Assembly: GCA_033557685.1 (NCBI GenBank)
Contig: JAWQRN010000050.1
Coordinates: 1 to 45,345 of the forward strand
Reading direction: 5' to 3'
DNA from: Sperchopsis tessellata
Lineage: Eukaryota; Arthropoda; Insecta; Coleoptera; Hydrophilidae
DNA length: 45,345 nucleotides
The position numbers were made by a program, and so were the translations under genes. Shown in pieces: positions 31,655-43,292 of the stretch. Each line of letters starts with the position of its first letter. Position 1 is the stretch's first letter. Under the pieces are notes generated by a model that was not told the origin of the DNA, ran no database searches, and saw nothing but the letters and a program-made list of their open reading frames with translations.

Positions 31655-31700
31655 TTATTTTTATTGTTTTTTAAATAAAGGGAAAATATTTCAAACTTTT
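31655..31700 (-). repeat. Terminal-like repeat shared with the Tc1-like element
   Basis: TTTTTATTTTTATTGTT followed by TTTAAATAAA.GG.AAA matches the right end of the Tc1-like transposon near 10908-10945 in the same orientation. It may be the distal end of the transposase relic at 30961-31290. Confidence 0.4.
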
Positions 31701-32082
31701 CGGCTTCTGTAACCCATTTTTATGAAATACTACTGACAAATGTCAAATAGCAAGAATGGTAATAAAGAAACAATGGTGTCATAGATCATTAGCCCCAATA
31801 TGTCAAACACTATTACAGCTTATAGGTTATCAACCCTTATATATTTGAAATCAGAAAAACAAGAATCTAAAAGAAAATATATTCTTATATCACGTGACAT
31901 ATGCAAGTAATCGTTGTTTATTTAGTATTTGAAAAAATATATGGATGAAACCCTACAAAAGATACAAAGCACGTCAATACCGGTATCCGCAAACCTTTGC
32001 CACCACTTATTGACACTTATATTAATACCAAAGATTTAGGCAAGTTAGTTCAAGTAAATGAAAAATATCCTGCTCTAAATCT
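31701..32082. other. No gene recognised
   Basis: AT-rich sequence leading into the RNase H fragment. Some of it (from about 31930) may be degraded upstream LINE coding sequence. Confidence 0.4.
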
Positions 32083-33000
32083 TATCACCTTCCATCAAGC
32101 AACACTCCTATAAATATATTGGATCTAGATGACCTTACAAATTATCCAGTCCAACTGAGAAACACCATTATCAGGAAGGAAATCTTCGAAAAATCGCCAT
32201 ATTCAATCGAGATTTTCACTGATGGATCCAAGCATAATGGCACTGTGGGAGCAACAGTATATATCCCTAAGTACACATTTAAGTTGCAAACAAAGTTACC
32301 AAAGGAAGTAACTGTATACACGGCAGAACTTATAGCAATATTTACAACTCTTAAATCCATACATATATTCTGCCATAGTAAATATATTATACTTACTGAC
32401 TGCAATAGTCCAATCCAAAAAATCGCTAGCTTAAGGAAGTCTAATAAATGTAACTTTGTAGAACGGTGCATACTATTGCAGATAAATTTACATTTACATC
32501 ACCATGAAATTCTGCTGAATACGAGGGCACATTAACATCACTGATTATGAGAAACTTGATGTGTTGGCAAAAGATGCAGGTTACACTGGCATACCCTCAG
32601 ATTATCTTCTTCCTAAATGGGATATCTGTGCAATTTGCAAGGAAAACTTTGCTACCTAATGCAAATCTAATTCAAAGGGTAATTTTTACAATCAAATGTT
32701 CCCATCACCTCCAAAACGGTAATGGTTTAAGGATTTGAAGTTAAGTACTGCTCCAATCGGCAGGTTACGGTGTAATCACGACTTCTTTACAGTACACAAA
32801 TATAAAATATTTTCTTGTATTGCAAAGACCTAAAACGCGAACTCAATGAATTTCTAAACGACAGTCGCCTTACAAAAATCGTAAAACCCATCAATATTTT
32901 TTCTACCGATGAAACCAAAATAAATTAATATATTCCTTCTTAATAAAATAAAATTAAAATTAAAAAAATAAGAAAAAATGAATTCGAATTAGAGTCCTAT
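32083..33000 (+). mobile_element. LINE RNase H domain and C-terminal tail
   Basis: The frame 32083-32535 reads YSIEIFTDGSKHNGTVGATV, then KEVTVYTAELIAIFTTL and KYIILTDCNSPIQKI. The TDGS, E and TD residues are catalytic positions of retroelement RNase H. After frameshifts the tail has CNFVERC, FKDLKLSTAPIGRLRCNHDF and FTVHKYKI, the region following RNase H in I/Jockey-like elements. The ORF 32547-32738 is one of the shifted pieces. The RT itself is missing, so the copy is 5' truncated. The end near 33000 is AT-rich without a clear tail; it may extend to about 33120. Confidence 0.8.
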
Positions 33001-34123
33001 TAACTGTAATCTCTATATGTTTTCCTTAGTCTAATCCTGTTTGTCTTTGGCCTCAGTACCATGACGGCTGCATGGACTACCTATTCCTGTATAATATATC
33101 AATCTTGAATGTTTTCTTTTAGCATGAAAGCTAAGGTAGGTAGGTTGGTTTCGGTTAGGTTTAGGATAGTTAGAATTAGTATTGGAAATAATCAAATACT
33201 ATTATGACTAGAGTTCCACTGAACAATAGTCTAGGCTAAGTTACAATTATCGAGGCCAATTTAAGTAATATTAAAAAAAAAACCTACAACTTTTCTATTT
33301 AACTTTTTTTTATTCCTCTTCTAACAGAAGAGTTAAGTGGGGGGGGGCAAAATATAATGAATAACCTTGTACATATCTAGAATATATGATTTACAAAACA
33401 CACATAGTTCTGATACTTAAATCCTTTTGAATTTTTCGTTACAATATTCGCTGTGAGGCTATTTTGATCAACATACCTAAAATAACGTTGGTCATTAAAC
33501 TAATAAACCGAGTATTTTGTGGGCGGCTTAAAACTGGGCAATAAGCTTTTAATTGTAGAGGGTTGCCATCGGCTTGAGACCAAATATTGTGAATTTTGAT
33601 GTTACGTCTCTTAACGACATACATTAACCAAAATTACCCTTCTTAAAAAACGATTTAGTTGAAAATTTATAACGTCTGACCAAACAGATTCCTTTGAGTT
33701 TTGGGCTCCAATAACTCTGTAGTTTTATTAGAAGCGATATATGCACCGCCAGACACAGCACCATAATCCGCCTCTAATTCCATCATAGGCGAGAATGTTT
33801 AAACAGTTAAAAGTATAATTTACTACCTACATGCACTCTTAACATGTCAGTGATGTTTTAATCTTTGGCAATAATATTCCGTATGAACATAAATATGTTC
33901 TATTTAAGGAACACTCAAATACATATGTGAAGTACAAAAGTCTATCAAATATTATGTCCGAGTCAAATTTATTATATATATTTTCAACTAAGCATTAGGG
34001 CGTTGTCTCAGCGTGTTCGTCCCAACCCATTTTGTCGTGTCACTGTAATGATGCAAGGTTCTCTTTAAGATTAAGGACTTGCACCCAGGATGGAGGTTTG
34101 ATATATTAAAAAACAATTCGCAA
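33001..34123. other. No gene recognised
   Basis: AT-rich. It holds a run of ten G at about 33338-33347 and a short AGGTAGGTAGGTTGG stretch near 33135. ORFs 33439-33624 and 33988-34194 have no known motif, although the latter may be distal decayed sequence of the envelope-like relic. Confidence 0.5.
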
Positions 34124-34640
34124 CTAAAACGGCAATATATTAACAAGAGATCGTATTCTGGAGACGTTGTACTTCTGGTCGGACAGTAAGTCATCGAATG
34201 GGATAAAATTCTGTTTATTTTCTGAAAAAGCTATGAATTTTGTCGAAAGCGCAATGTATAAATATTCATTCTCGTTACGGCTAACTCTGGTAACGGACGT
34301 AAGTCTATACATCGAAAATGACTGGAATATATATAATAATAATTAATTTAGCGTTATAGTAAAATACCTTTAAAGTAATAGTGGAAATTATTTCATGCAA
34401 ATTTTCTATTATATAATCTATTGACACAATAAATTGTAAAGCATGGGGAAGAGAGTTACTTGCCTCTAATAGTTCGTCCATTAAGTGGATTGGTGAAATT
34501 ATAAAGGGGTGTAAAATATTATTTTTTGCGAATAATATTGAATTTACGATAGAAGTATATTCCATGTTTAACTCGTCACATATTAATGTTAGTAGTTCTA
34601 GATTTTGCTCTAAGGCTTGTCTAAGCTCTAATCTGAGAAC
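34124..34640 (-). pseudogene. Envelope/F-type fusion glycoprotein relic (errantivirus-like)
   Basis: Two minus-strand frames carry pieces in the order found in the membrane-proximal half of insect errantivirus and baculovirus F-type envelope proteins. The first (about 34305-34640) begins with a Leu/Gln-rich heptad-like stretch, then a NSILFAKNN-like segment, HPFIISP, and a beta-strand-like hydrophobic stretch. The second (34124-34312) has a YLYIALST segment followed by AISENKQ-like sequence. In this family the protein mediates membrane fusion. Here there is a frameshift between the two pieces, a stop ends the second, and the fusion peptide region, signal peptide and transmembrane anchor are not present. 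No gag, protease or integrase was found next to it. It is an old, non-functional copy. Confidence 0.6.
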
Positions 34641-37228
34641 AGTTTTATAAAAAATTTACAGTGAAATTGTTAAATAATTTGTTTAAACTTTAGTTTAACT
34701 TTTTCAATTGTCGCATTTTTTTAATTGATGCTAAACTTAGCCTTTTGATTAAATATCGTTAATTGTTCTAACGTTCAACTTTCTTTTAAATTTCGGACGC
34801 AAGGAAGTAGGTATGAATATATGTATCACTTAACCGTGCACTTAAAGAACCATTGTAGAAAGAAGGAGGTTAACGATGCCTAATAACCTACGATCACCTT
34901 TCCTCACTTCATCTAACTGAAGGTAATTTTGTAATTCTACTAATTACCTAACAAACACGCCCCAATTAAACCGAGTCGGTTCTTGCGTGTATGATGAAAA
35001 AGTCTTATTTGGTATCCGGTAGTTTCCGCATTCCTGTCAATCGTACAGTTTCCACAAAATGGAATAGACGAGTAATAGCACTATTGTGAAAACACTTAAT
35101 CTAAGTACCTGGACACTGCTCATGCTATGCCTATAAACAATTCAGGTCTCGCACAAATAAATAAGTCTCATGTTTATGAAAAAAATGCTAGTTGTCGAGA
35201 GCATTCATAGGAGGCTAAGTAAATTCACCGCATTCGACCTTCGTAAACGCATATCTATGCACTGTGCAGTACCTACCTTTCTCTCGTCCAATAAGTTAGA
35301 GCGTGCGGGAATACCTCTAAGGCAATAATCGTTGAAAAAAAGTCTTGCTTATTTTATGGGGATTGGTTAATATTTTATTAGCGAAGATTGAGGCGGGCGG
35401 CGGATGTTTGAAAGGGGATTTTACCTATAAATTTATCTTTTATGTTGTTCTACCAGTAATATCGAAGAATTATAATTTCTATATCCATCTTTATTGGTCT
35501 GTAGACTTACGCGGCAAAATCTAACGCGGTACACAAACTAGTTGATCTCCATACCTTTCGAGACGTAAATATTAAAGCTTAAACGCAGTAAAGTATATTA
35601 TAGAAACAGAAGAAATATGAATAACATTACTAATACTGTTAAGGAAGAATTGTAGTTATTTCAGTGGTAACTTGTAGATACAAACCACCCATCTAACATG
35701 TTTAGTAGGTCAATATCACTATACCATCATATGTATTCATTGGTCTTTATTTTGGAATTACATTTTCGGCATTCTAAATTTATTCTGTTTGTTACTTAGA
35801 TGTGATATGCGATAGCTAACGTATTTGCAAGATTTAATGCGATGTCTCTGAGACTAAAAGTAAGCCTTAGAAGTGATGACCATTTTCTTCTAGAGCACAT
35901 CAAACCAAGTTGTTCGATTACAAGACTTAGAACCAATACCACGTATGAGAAGACGGGGTTGAACAAAAAAATTATTAGATAGTGGTTTTGAAACTATCCT
36001 TTAAGTCTAAATTGCCGGGTTTTTGGTCAAAATCGTTTCCACTTAAAATTCAGGCTTGTTTTGAAATTAAGGCACTGTATATCTCTTCTCCAACAATGTT
36101 TAATGTCAACCATGATACCGTTCTCCCCTGGTGCTATTCTCTTTTTGTTTGTGGGTATTCAATTTCATTATTCCCTCGTATTTAGTAAAGTTAGCTATTC
36201 GACGGCCTCGAAGGGATATCTCCGATGTATGTTAGAAGAAGTGGAGGATACTTTATTGCCCGTTCTAGTAGGCTACCTTGTTGCTGCCCTCTATTTAGAC
36301 GCACTTTTACGAATTCTTTGTTCTGACAACTTATATGCAGTGTTACCAAATTATTATTTGTTTATAATAATGGGTAGTCTCATTTTAAAACTCGCATAGG
36401 TGGGTGTCGCTCCAGTTAGCGATGCGAGATTTAAACTTATCCATTCTACGACTTAGAAAGTAGTCATTAACTATTTCCAATTTTAATTTCAATCATTCGG
36501 ACTTAAAATATTTTTACATTACAGAGTTCTCCTTAATTTATTATCGAAATTTAATTTTTCCGAGAAATGTTACCATAGTTATGTCATTCTACGAAAAATA
36601 GCCTTTACAAATCTTATTTTTCCATTCGTATTAATATTATTGTCTATGTTATTTCTTTCCATATGCACAATTTCGTTTAATTGCTTCCGAAACTATTTCA
36701 TTGAAGTACAAAGTAGAACTTTTCATTCTTATAATGATTTTATTTATTTTAGAGACTATTTCTATCATCTCCATTTCTTATTTTGTTAATAATTTAGCAA
36801 TTTCTGGACTACACATTTTGATTTTCTATTTTTCTTTTTTTTTTTCTTTTGATTTGTTGACATTCAAGTTTTGGTTTTGTGGAGCATCTCACTTTCGGTT
36901 GTGTATGATTTTTGTGTTAATTTTGTTGTGTGTTTATTTGGTTTTTGATTTGGATATTTGTAATTGTCCATGCTTTTATATTTTGCACCCTTATTGGTGC
37001 CCAAACGTACGAACTTTTATGTGAATTGTATGTTGAAATACTGTTGTATTGCTATTCACGCCTTATGGCATTACGAATAAAGTACTATTATTATTGTTAA
37101 TAATAATACTTATTTATTTTATTTCAATTCAGACTTCAATCGGTATGTGTCCTTAGTCACTGGTGTCGATTTTGCAATAGTTTTTAATATTGATTCTCAG
37201 AATATTATAAGTGTTCAGCATGGTCTTC
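34641..37228. other. No gene recognised; LINE-tail-like segment near 37040
   Basis: AT-rich, with a repeat fragment at 35959-36040. ORF 36061-36399 and the hydrophobic ORF 36701-37024 show no known motif. About 37040-37105 reads CACGCCTTATGGCATTACGA, then ATAAAGTACTATTATTATTG. AATAAA-like sequence followed by a TTA repeat looks like a LINE 3' end on the plus strand, but no coding sequence confirms it. Confidence 0.45.
35959..36040 (+). repeat. Interspersed repeat fragment shared with 19991-20050
   Basis: Contains GGTTGAACAAAAAAATTATT, AGATAGT and TTTTTGGTCAAAATCGTTTC in the same order as the copy at 19991-20050, with a longer spacer between the second and third blocks. Confidence 0.55.
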
Positions 37229-37700
37229 AGCTGTACTTATATCTCTGACTAAGACTTTCAACGAGGGTTTTCGTAGACGTATACGTCTTTTTACTTCCAC
37301 AATATGTTGTCATTTGGTCGTCAGACTATTCTGTGTCATAGTTTGTTATCCCTCCAAGCTGTTTTTATTTCTCTGACTAAGAATTCCAATGTGGATTGTC
37401 ATAAACAGACTCGTCTTTTTACTTTGACATTTTGTTAGTTACGTTGAAGGCCAACGTCAAATCTTGGGAATGATTGGTCGACAGACTACGCTACGTGATA
37501 GTTGGTTATCTCTCTAGCGGCACACATCTCACTGATTAAAGAATCATCAAATTGCTTTGTGGACGTTCTTATTAAGGCAGTACTTGTATTGGTGATACAT
37601 TTTATGTAAGTGATGGACACTTAGAACTACACCTATATCGAGATAAACCGGAATTTATATTCTCTATTCGAGTATCGGTCGACAGAGACTTATTATATCT
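37229..37700 (+). repeat. Degenerate tandem repeat, about 128-156 bp units
   Basis: TCTCTGACTAAG recurs at about 37243 and 37371, with a decayed CTCACTGATTAA at about 37527. Each is followed in order by TTTCAA/TTCCAA..GG.TT, CGTCTTTTTACTT, then TTGGTCG.CAGACTA and GTTATC.CTC. Spacing between the first two anchors is 128 bases and between the second and third 156, the difference being an extra segment GTTACGTTGAAGGCCAACGT in unit 2. A last GGTCGACAGA at about 37679 suggests a partial fourth unit. No coding potential was seen. Confidence 0.75.
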
Positions 37701-38714
37701 TCCGTAGATAATAATTATTTTCTGATGGTAAACTATTGAAGACGAAGGGACCCGCACCGAGAAGTTTATATCTCTTAACAGTATTTTCTGTATGAGTTTT
37801 ATATCTCTACTTCTGTCACCATGCGTTCTTAATGTGCGAACCAGTCAAAGCGCAGTAGTAATTATTATCCCATTTATATTTGTATTTGTTTAAAAATTAT
37901 ATGTTTTTCTTGTACATTAAATTAGAGTCGAGTCTTAGTGAATACTCTTTCATTTCTAATATTTTATTGACCTGAAGTAGTTTTTTGCAACAGCTCACAT
38001 GATTGCAAAGCGAACCGGTTGCATAGAGCAAAGCTTATTACGAAAAGCAACAAATTTGTTCTTAAGTTCTACTTGAAATACCTCTGTATTAGATCTTAGA
38101 TTCTCCAAGGCAATTTTTCGGCTAAAGTTTTTAGTTAACCTCTCCGTTTCTGGTGTTCTTAGGACCTTGACAAGGAACTTTTATCCATAAATTATCCTGC
38201 TCTGGTATCATGATATTTTTCCGCCAATAAATATAACATGTTGTTACGGAACTACTGGAAAGTGCCTACGCCACTGAACCCTATTCCAGAATTGTCTAGC
38301 CCTCAGTCGACCGAAACAGATGTGGCGAAACGCTCCTCTAACCTAACCGCTCTAGTAAAGTCTAGAATGTACGCGCAGAGTCCAGAATTTGCCTTCATGA
38401 CTCATTTGGAGTCGATGTCTCGCTACAGAATTTTGACGGTCCAGTCAGACAGACAAGCGTGTACTTAATATACCCGCTTGAAATATAGTTTATTATTGCG
38501 TTAATGTAAACGAAGCAATTTAAAATAAATCACTTTAAATTTGTTGAACTGTTATTTGTGAACCCATAAAACATTACAACATTAATAAAAATAATTAAAC
38601 AGAGGGTTTTATAGCATATCACACCATACTTTATACAAAGTAAAATGATGAATGTAGAGAGTCAAGTTATCTTTTTTGTACACTGGAATAACTCTTCGCA
38701 CGTTTCTTTAAATA
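37701..38714. other. Mostly empty; one unassigned plus ORF
   Basis: The ORF at 38238-38468 is less AT-rich than its surroundings and reads WKVPTPLNPIPELSSPQSTE, then a Ser/Arg-rich stretch. I recognise no family and there is no supporting splice or start signal. It could be a fragment of a repeat. Confidence 0.35.
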
Positions 38715-39495
38715 CGAGGGTTACTTTTAAGTTCTTACAAATGACAACTAGGTGGCGCTATAGAGATGATTTTTAACGATTTTAGTAAAGGCCTAAATCA
38801 ACAACAATGCATATAATCGCTTCGTTCAACTTTAGGTAATGTAGCACCACCAGAAAGCACTGTTTACAATTGGTTTGCAGGATTTCGTCTTGGTCGTGCT
38901 TCCGTCAGTGATGAATTTCGTGAAGGTCGGCCAAAATCGGTTGTTATTTCAAAAAAACATCGATGCTGTAATTGAAGATCAGCATGTGACTTACAGAGAG
39001 ATAGAGGCATGCTTAGGCATATCGAAGACTGCAGTACATTCGATTTTGCATGAACATTTAGCTGTGAAAAAGGTCTGTTCCCGATAGATTAGCGCATAAT
39101 TCGGCCGAAGCTCAAAAAAGGCTCGTGTTAATTGGTGTAAGGAAATCCTCAAAAAAGTCGACAGATGAACTGCAAAATCCGTTTACAACATCGTAACAGG
39201 TGACGACACTTAGATATATTCATATGAACCGCAAAACCAAGCAACAATACATTGTTTGGGTGTTCCAAGATGAACAGAATCCCACAAAAGTTCACCTCAA
39301 GAAGCTGTTGATGCGTTCAAAAACCATGTTTTTGAGATATCAACTTCAGAGTGGAAAAAATGTTTCGAGAATTGGATTGAACGCATGTAAAAGTATGTGA
39401 ATCTTAAAGGCGAATATTTTGAAAAGCAATAAATCTGTTTGTCAAAAGAATTGCTTCTTTCATAGTTTTTGTAAACATTTAAAAGGTAACCCTCG
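38715..39495 (+). mobile_element. Mariner element, internally deleted, both terminal repeats present
   Basis: The left end CGAGGGTTACTTTTAA and the right end TTAAAAGGTAACCCTCG are inverted matches, each flanked by TA (38713-38714 and 39496-39497), as expected of mariner insertions. Inside, the transposase N-terminus reads PESTVYNWFAGFRLGRASVS, then after a frameshift IDAVIEDQHVTYREIEACLG and ISKTAVHSILHEHLAVKKV. It continues with ARVNWCKEIL and TGDDT.IYSYEP (first catalytic Asp region), then jumps to EAVDAFKNHVFE, SEWKKCFENWIERM and YVNLKGEYFEKQ, the normal C-terminus. The second and third Asp and about 0.5 kb are missing. At 781 bp it is about 60 percent of the usual 1.3 kb. It is non-autonomous but could in principle be moved in trans. 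Confidence 0.92.
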
Positions 39496-39497
39496 TA

Positions 39498-40574
39498 CCC
39501 GAATTTATCTTATGTGCTTCTCCAAAGAATTCGTTCTCGATTTGTCTCTTTACGCAGGAAGTAATATTCCATTAAAAGTACCTAGTTAAAAATTACCAAA
39601 TGACATAAAATTTAACTAAAAGTGTACTCAATTTGTTTATAAAAGGCTATTGTTCTTCGTCACTTTCTACTGAGTCACTTAGAAGGTAATGGAACAATAG
39701 TAAAGAATGTTTCGCGCGGAATTACACACATTTCGCAATAACAAATTTCTCCAATAACCCAAATTAAAACAGACATTAGATGACACACCTTTCAAACTTC
39801 AATTATGTACAAATACTCCGAGTTATAATATGAGATGTCACAAAAGGATTTACTATCAAATCTCGACGACAATTTTCGACACAGCGTGGGCTCCAACACG
39901 AGATGATGACTCATGGAAAGCAGCGTAGGAGAAGCAGAAAAGACCTCTCGACTTCATTATAAATTCTCAGCTCATCCTCTTTGCAGTGCAATGCTCTCGG
40001 GCAATTTAAAAGTTTTCATTTCAGTATTGATACTACTTCGCAATTAGCGCTTACATGAAAGAGCTATTAATACTTTTTTTTTTCTAAAAGAAAAATCTTT
40101 CTTGAATGCAATATTTATGGTTTTTCTGAGACTTCGCATGAGAGTGCTACAAGTCTAGCTTTGGTATCGACCATATTAACACCATCATGCGGGATCAATT
40201 ATGATGTGAAAATAATTTTCTACTTACGCATCCTGAGGGGGGATGGGGGGGGGTGCGAAATTTAATATTAATTAGAGAACATTAAAGCTTTGTCGGAAGG
40301 ATACCCACATACTGTATTTATAATAAGAAGTATTCCCATCAAATTGCAAATTATACACACCTACATACTAAATTTTACATGCAAGATGCATTGTAAGTGA
40401 AGCCGGTTCATATCCTTCAAGTTCACAATTATTATGTTACTTAGTTAATAAATCTTAAAATTATAAGGATTATTGAACATTGTAACCATTTGGCTAGCTT
40501 ACGTCAGGACTGTTGATGTAGATGATCGTTTTATTTGCGAGGCTGATGCGGCTGTTACGGTTTTACTAATTTAT
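39498..40574. other. No gene recognised
   Basis: AT-rich. A G-rich tract at 40237-40253 (six G, AT, nine G) might form a quadruplex on the plus strand. Nothing else is visible before the 3' tail of the R1-clade LINE. Confidence 0.55.
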
Positions 40575-43055
40575 TTTTTTTTTAGCTCCTAGTATTTATC
40601 GTAATCTTTCTTTTTTTCTTTCCCGAGGGGCGGAAGTCCTCATGGACAATTCGAACTTCATCTAACGTTCGGAGTAGTGCTGGACTTTAACCAGCTAAAA
40701 CACCTCCCTCTCTTCTCCTCGTCCACTCCGGGACCGCACACGCATTACTTCAGGGTGGACAGTGTCTTTTATTGTCTTCTCTATCTCTTATCCGTCATCA
40801 TTATTGTCGCTGTCGACTCCATTCGTCCCTTTCCTTCCTTTTTAATATGTTTGTTACCATATTCTCGATATTGTTCCACTTTCTCTCGCTCTCCAGCATA
40901 GTTTTTTATCAAATTTTTGGGCTCCAGCCCCACATCAATCTCAAGCTCCACCATCTGCCTCTCCGCGTCAAACCTTGGGCACCCAAAAATTGTGTTCCGG
41001 CGTATTCCGAATCGCGCTTCCGACACCGCACAATACACAAGTGTCTTCGCTCTCTCTCTCTTTATCATGTACAGGTATTCTCTGAAACACCCGTGACCCG
41101 TCAATACCTGTGTCAGGTGGTAACAAACCTCTCCATGCTTACTGTCGATCCATGGCTTTATCAGTTTGATGAGTCTTTGCGTCCGTGTGCTCTCTGTTGC
41201 CTCCTCCCACTCAATCTGCCATCTTCTCACCAATTTCTGTCAGGCATCATTTGTCGTCGCGCCTCCATAGTGCCTTTCTCTTCTTTCTTTTGCCAATAAA
41301 TGAGCAGGTGGTATTCCAGCTATTACCCCTGTGGTCACTCCGGCTACAGTTCGATATGCTGAACATACGCGTATCGCCTTCTCCCTTTGGGCTTCCTGTA
41401 ATTTTTTCCTGGCACGCGCCTGACTCACAGCCACCTTCCACACCTCAGCTCCGTACAAAATTGCTGAGTTGACAACTGCTCCGAGCACTTTCCTTTTGCT
41501 ACTTTTCGGCCCACCGATGTTTGGCATCAGTCTTGTCAAGGCCGCCACAGTCTTCTCCACCTTTGTCACCGTCCTTTGCACATGAGCCACAAAACATCTT
41601 TTCCGCTCCAGTACAACTTCCAGGTACTTTATATCTGTCTTTGGTACGATAGTCACACCAGCTATTGTGAACGTCATGTCATCTATATTCCTTTTTCCCG
41701 TGAGCATCAGTGCCTCCGTTTTTCTGGCGCTAGTCTGAGTCCTTGTTCAGCCATCCAACCCCTAATCTGTTCTAGGGGCTCATATGTTCTGTCGGTCAAC
41801 TCTGTCTTCGTTCTTGCCACCACCACTAGTGCCATGTCGTCCGCGAATGCAATCACCGTCGCTCCTTCCTGCAGTTGCTTCCGTAGTATTCTGTCGTATT
41901 GAACGTTCCATAATGTCGGCCCGATCACAGATCCCTGCGGAATTCCACCGTTAATACGTCGTTCCTTCGTTTTGGTGTCATCATCGAGTATTATGCATCT
42001 TCCACTCGAGTAACTCATCACCAGCCTCAGCTAGTATGGGGCAACACCTCTCATAGTTGACTCGTCCAGTATCACCTGTCATGACACTTCGTTTATCGTA
42101 TTTTTTACATCCAACGTGACTAAGGCACAAAGTTTTTTGGTGCACCATGTACCTATCCCAGCCTCTTCCGCAATGCTTAATGCCTTTCTAATGGCATATA
42201 TTGTTGTTCGGCCTTCTCAAAATCCGTATTGCTTCTCTGAGATCCCTCCTGTTCTCGCCAGTTCTTGCTTCAGCCGACTGATTATCAGCTGTTCGAGGAG
42301 TTTCCCTGCTGTGTTTAAAAGACACAGTGGTTTGTAAGAGGATCGCTCATTCAATGGTCTATTTCCCTTCCCTATGAGAACTAGTCTTGCCACATTCCAT
42401 TACTCAGGGCTCGCCCTTTTTAGTTCCTCCCTTGTGAATAGCGGCACTTCCAGAACTGGTGGTGAATCCCACTCCACCTCTTCATGTACAGGAAATACGA
42501 CCTTAACAACCTCCTTTATCTTCTCCAGGGGTATCTTTGTTGCCGGAAGTGCAATCCTCAAACCTCTCGTTGCTATCCTATAGGCTTCGCCCCACATATC
42601 TCTATCTAGTGCCTCACATATGCTCTTCAATTTTTCTTTCTTTGCCTTTTATATGGCGTCGCGTAAGGTTTTTCTCGCTAGTTTGTATGTGTCTCTCAGT
42701 TCTTGTGTTGCTTCTCCTTCACTGTCTCCATCCGCCGCTCGCATGTATCTTCTTCTAGCTCTGTTAGTTTCATCTCTTGCGACCACCAATATATGTGTCT
42801 TCTCCGACTGGTGAAACTTGTTCTAGGCATCGAGGCATCGCATGCCCGGGTAAGTATTTCTGTCAATCGTTTTCGGTCTTTTTTGCCTCTCCAGTCACCT
42901 CTCTCTGTAGGACACACGTCAGTCTGCCCATTTCTAGTTTTTTTGAGCGACCATCCTCTTACATGCATCTGGGATTGAGTATTTCCTTGCTGATTCGTTC
43001 CCATCATTAAGCAGATGTACTTGTGGTCGCTCAGGGTCCCCTTGCACTGACAGCT
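40575..43055 (-). mobile_element. R1-clade LINE, 5'-truncated in the endonuclease
   Basis: Starting near 43055 on the minus strand: GTLSDHKYICLMM (end of the endonuclease domain, with the catalytic SDH), then a linker with RGWSLKKTRNGQTD (42696-43007) and EEVEWDSPPVLEVPLFTREE (42400-42630). The RT follows with GF-stop-EGRTTIYAIRKALS, VTLDVKNTI (motif A), NGGIPQGSVIGPTLWNVQYD (motif B) and AFADDMALVV (motif C, intact). The C-terminal part has ALTRLMPNIGGPKSSKRKVL, NSAILYGAEVWK, and RRWQIEWEEATEST, KHGEVCYHLTQVLTGHGCFR and FGCPRFDAERQMVE. These are hallmarks of the R1 clade. The 3' end at about 40575 is A-rich. A few stops and frameshifts remain; base composition is clearly richer in GC than the surroundings. 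R1 itself inserts in 28S rDNA, but no rDNA is present here, so this is a relative with another target or a misplaced copy. Confidence 0.9.
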
Positions 43056-43292
43056 ACTATGTTTTCGTCAAAACGTTTAGCACGATGGTATGTTTTGCTT
43101 CTTTGATCTTTCACAGAACCGGTTTCCGCAAATGTTTCAATCATCTTTTTGATAGCAAGTACAGAAGGTGAGTTATGTTCACCGAATTTTGTACCATATT
43201 ATCTTCTTGTGTCGGCAATGCCTTCACTTAATGTGTAATACGTTTTCACAATAAACACGCGTCGTTCAATCGTATACCGGTTCATTTTTAAT
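43052..43292 (-). mobile_element. DUF4817-type transposase N-terminus, cut by the R1-clade LINE
   Basis: From ATG at 43292 the minus strand reads MNRYTIERRVFIVKTYYTLS, then after one TAA KFGEHNSPSVLAIKKMIETF, AETGSVKDQ and AKRFDENIVAVS. This matches the helix-turn-helix DUF4817 domain that starts certain Tc1/mariner-superfamily transposases: the INRYTIE.R..I...YY start, the P....I...I..F.ETGSV turn, and the R..ENI..V. end. Translation stops matching at about 43052, exactly where the LINE begins, and the DDE domain is not found beyond the LINE. A TAA interrupts the domain once. Confidence 0.8.

Noticed and set aside
33130..33180. Telomere-like GGTTAGGTTTAGG stretch
   Set aside because: It resembles the insect TTAGG repeat but has only one or two irregular units, too little to call an interstitial telomere.
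36701..37024. Hydrophobic 107-codon ORF that looks like a membrane protein
   Set aside because: Its Phe/Leu/Ile content follows from T-rich DNA; there are no conserved motifs or splice signals.
40772..41299. 175-codon plus-strand ORF, and other long plus ORFs across 40.6-43.0 kb
   Set aside because: They are antisense shadows of the GC-richer R1-clade LINE encoded on the minus strand.
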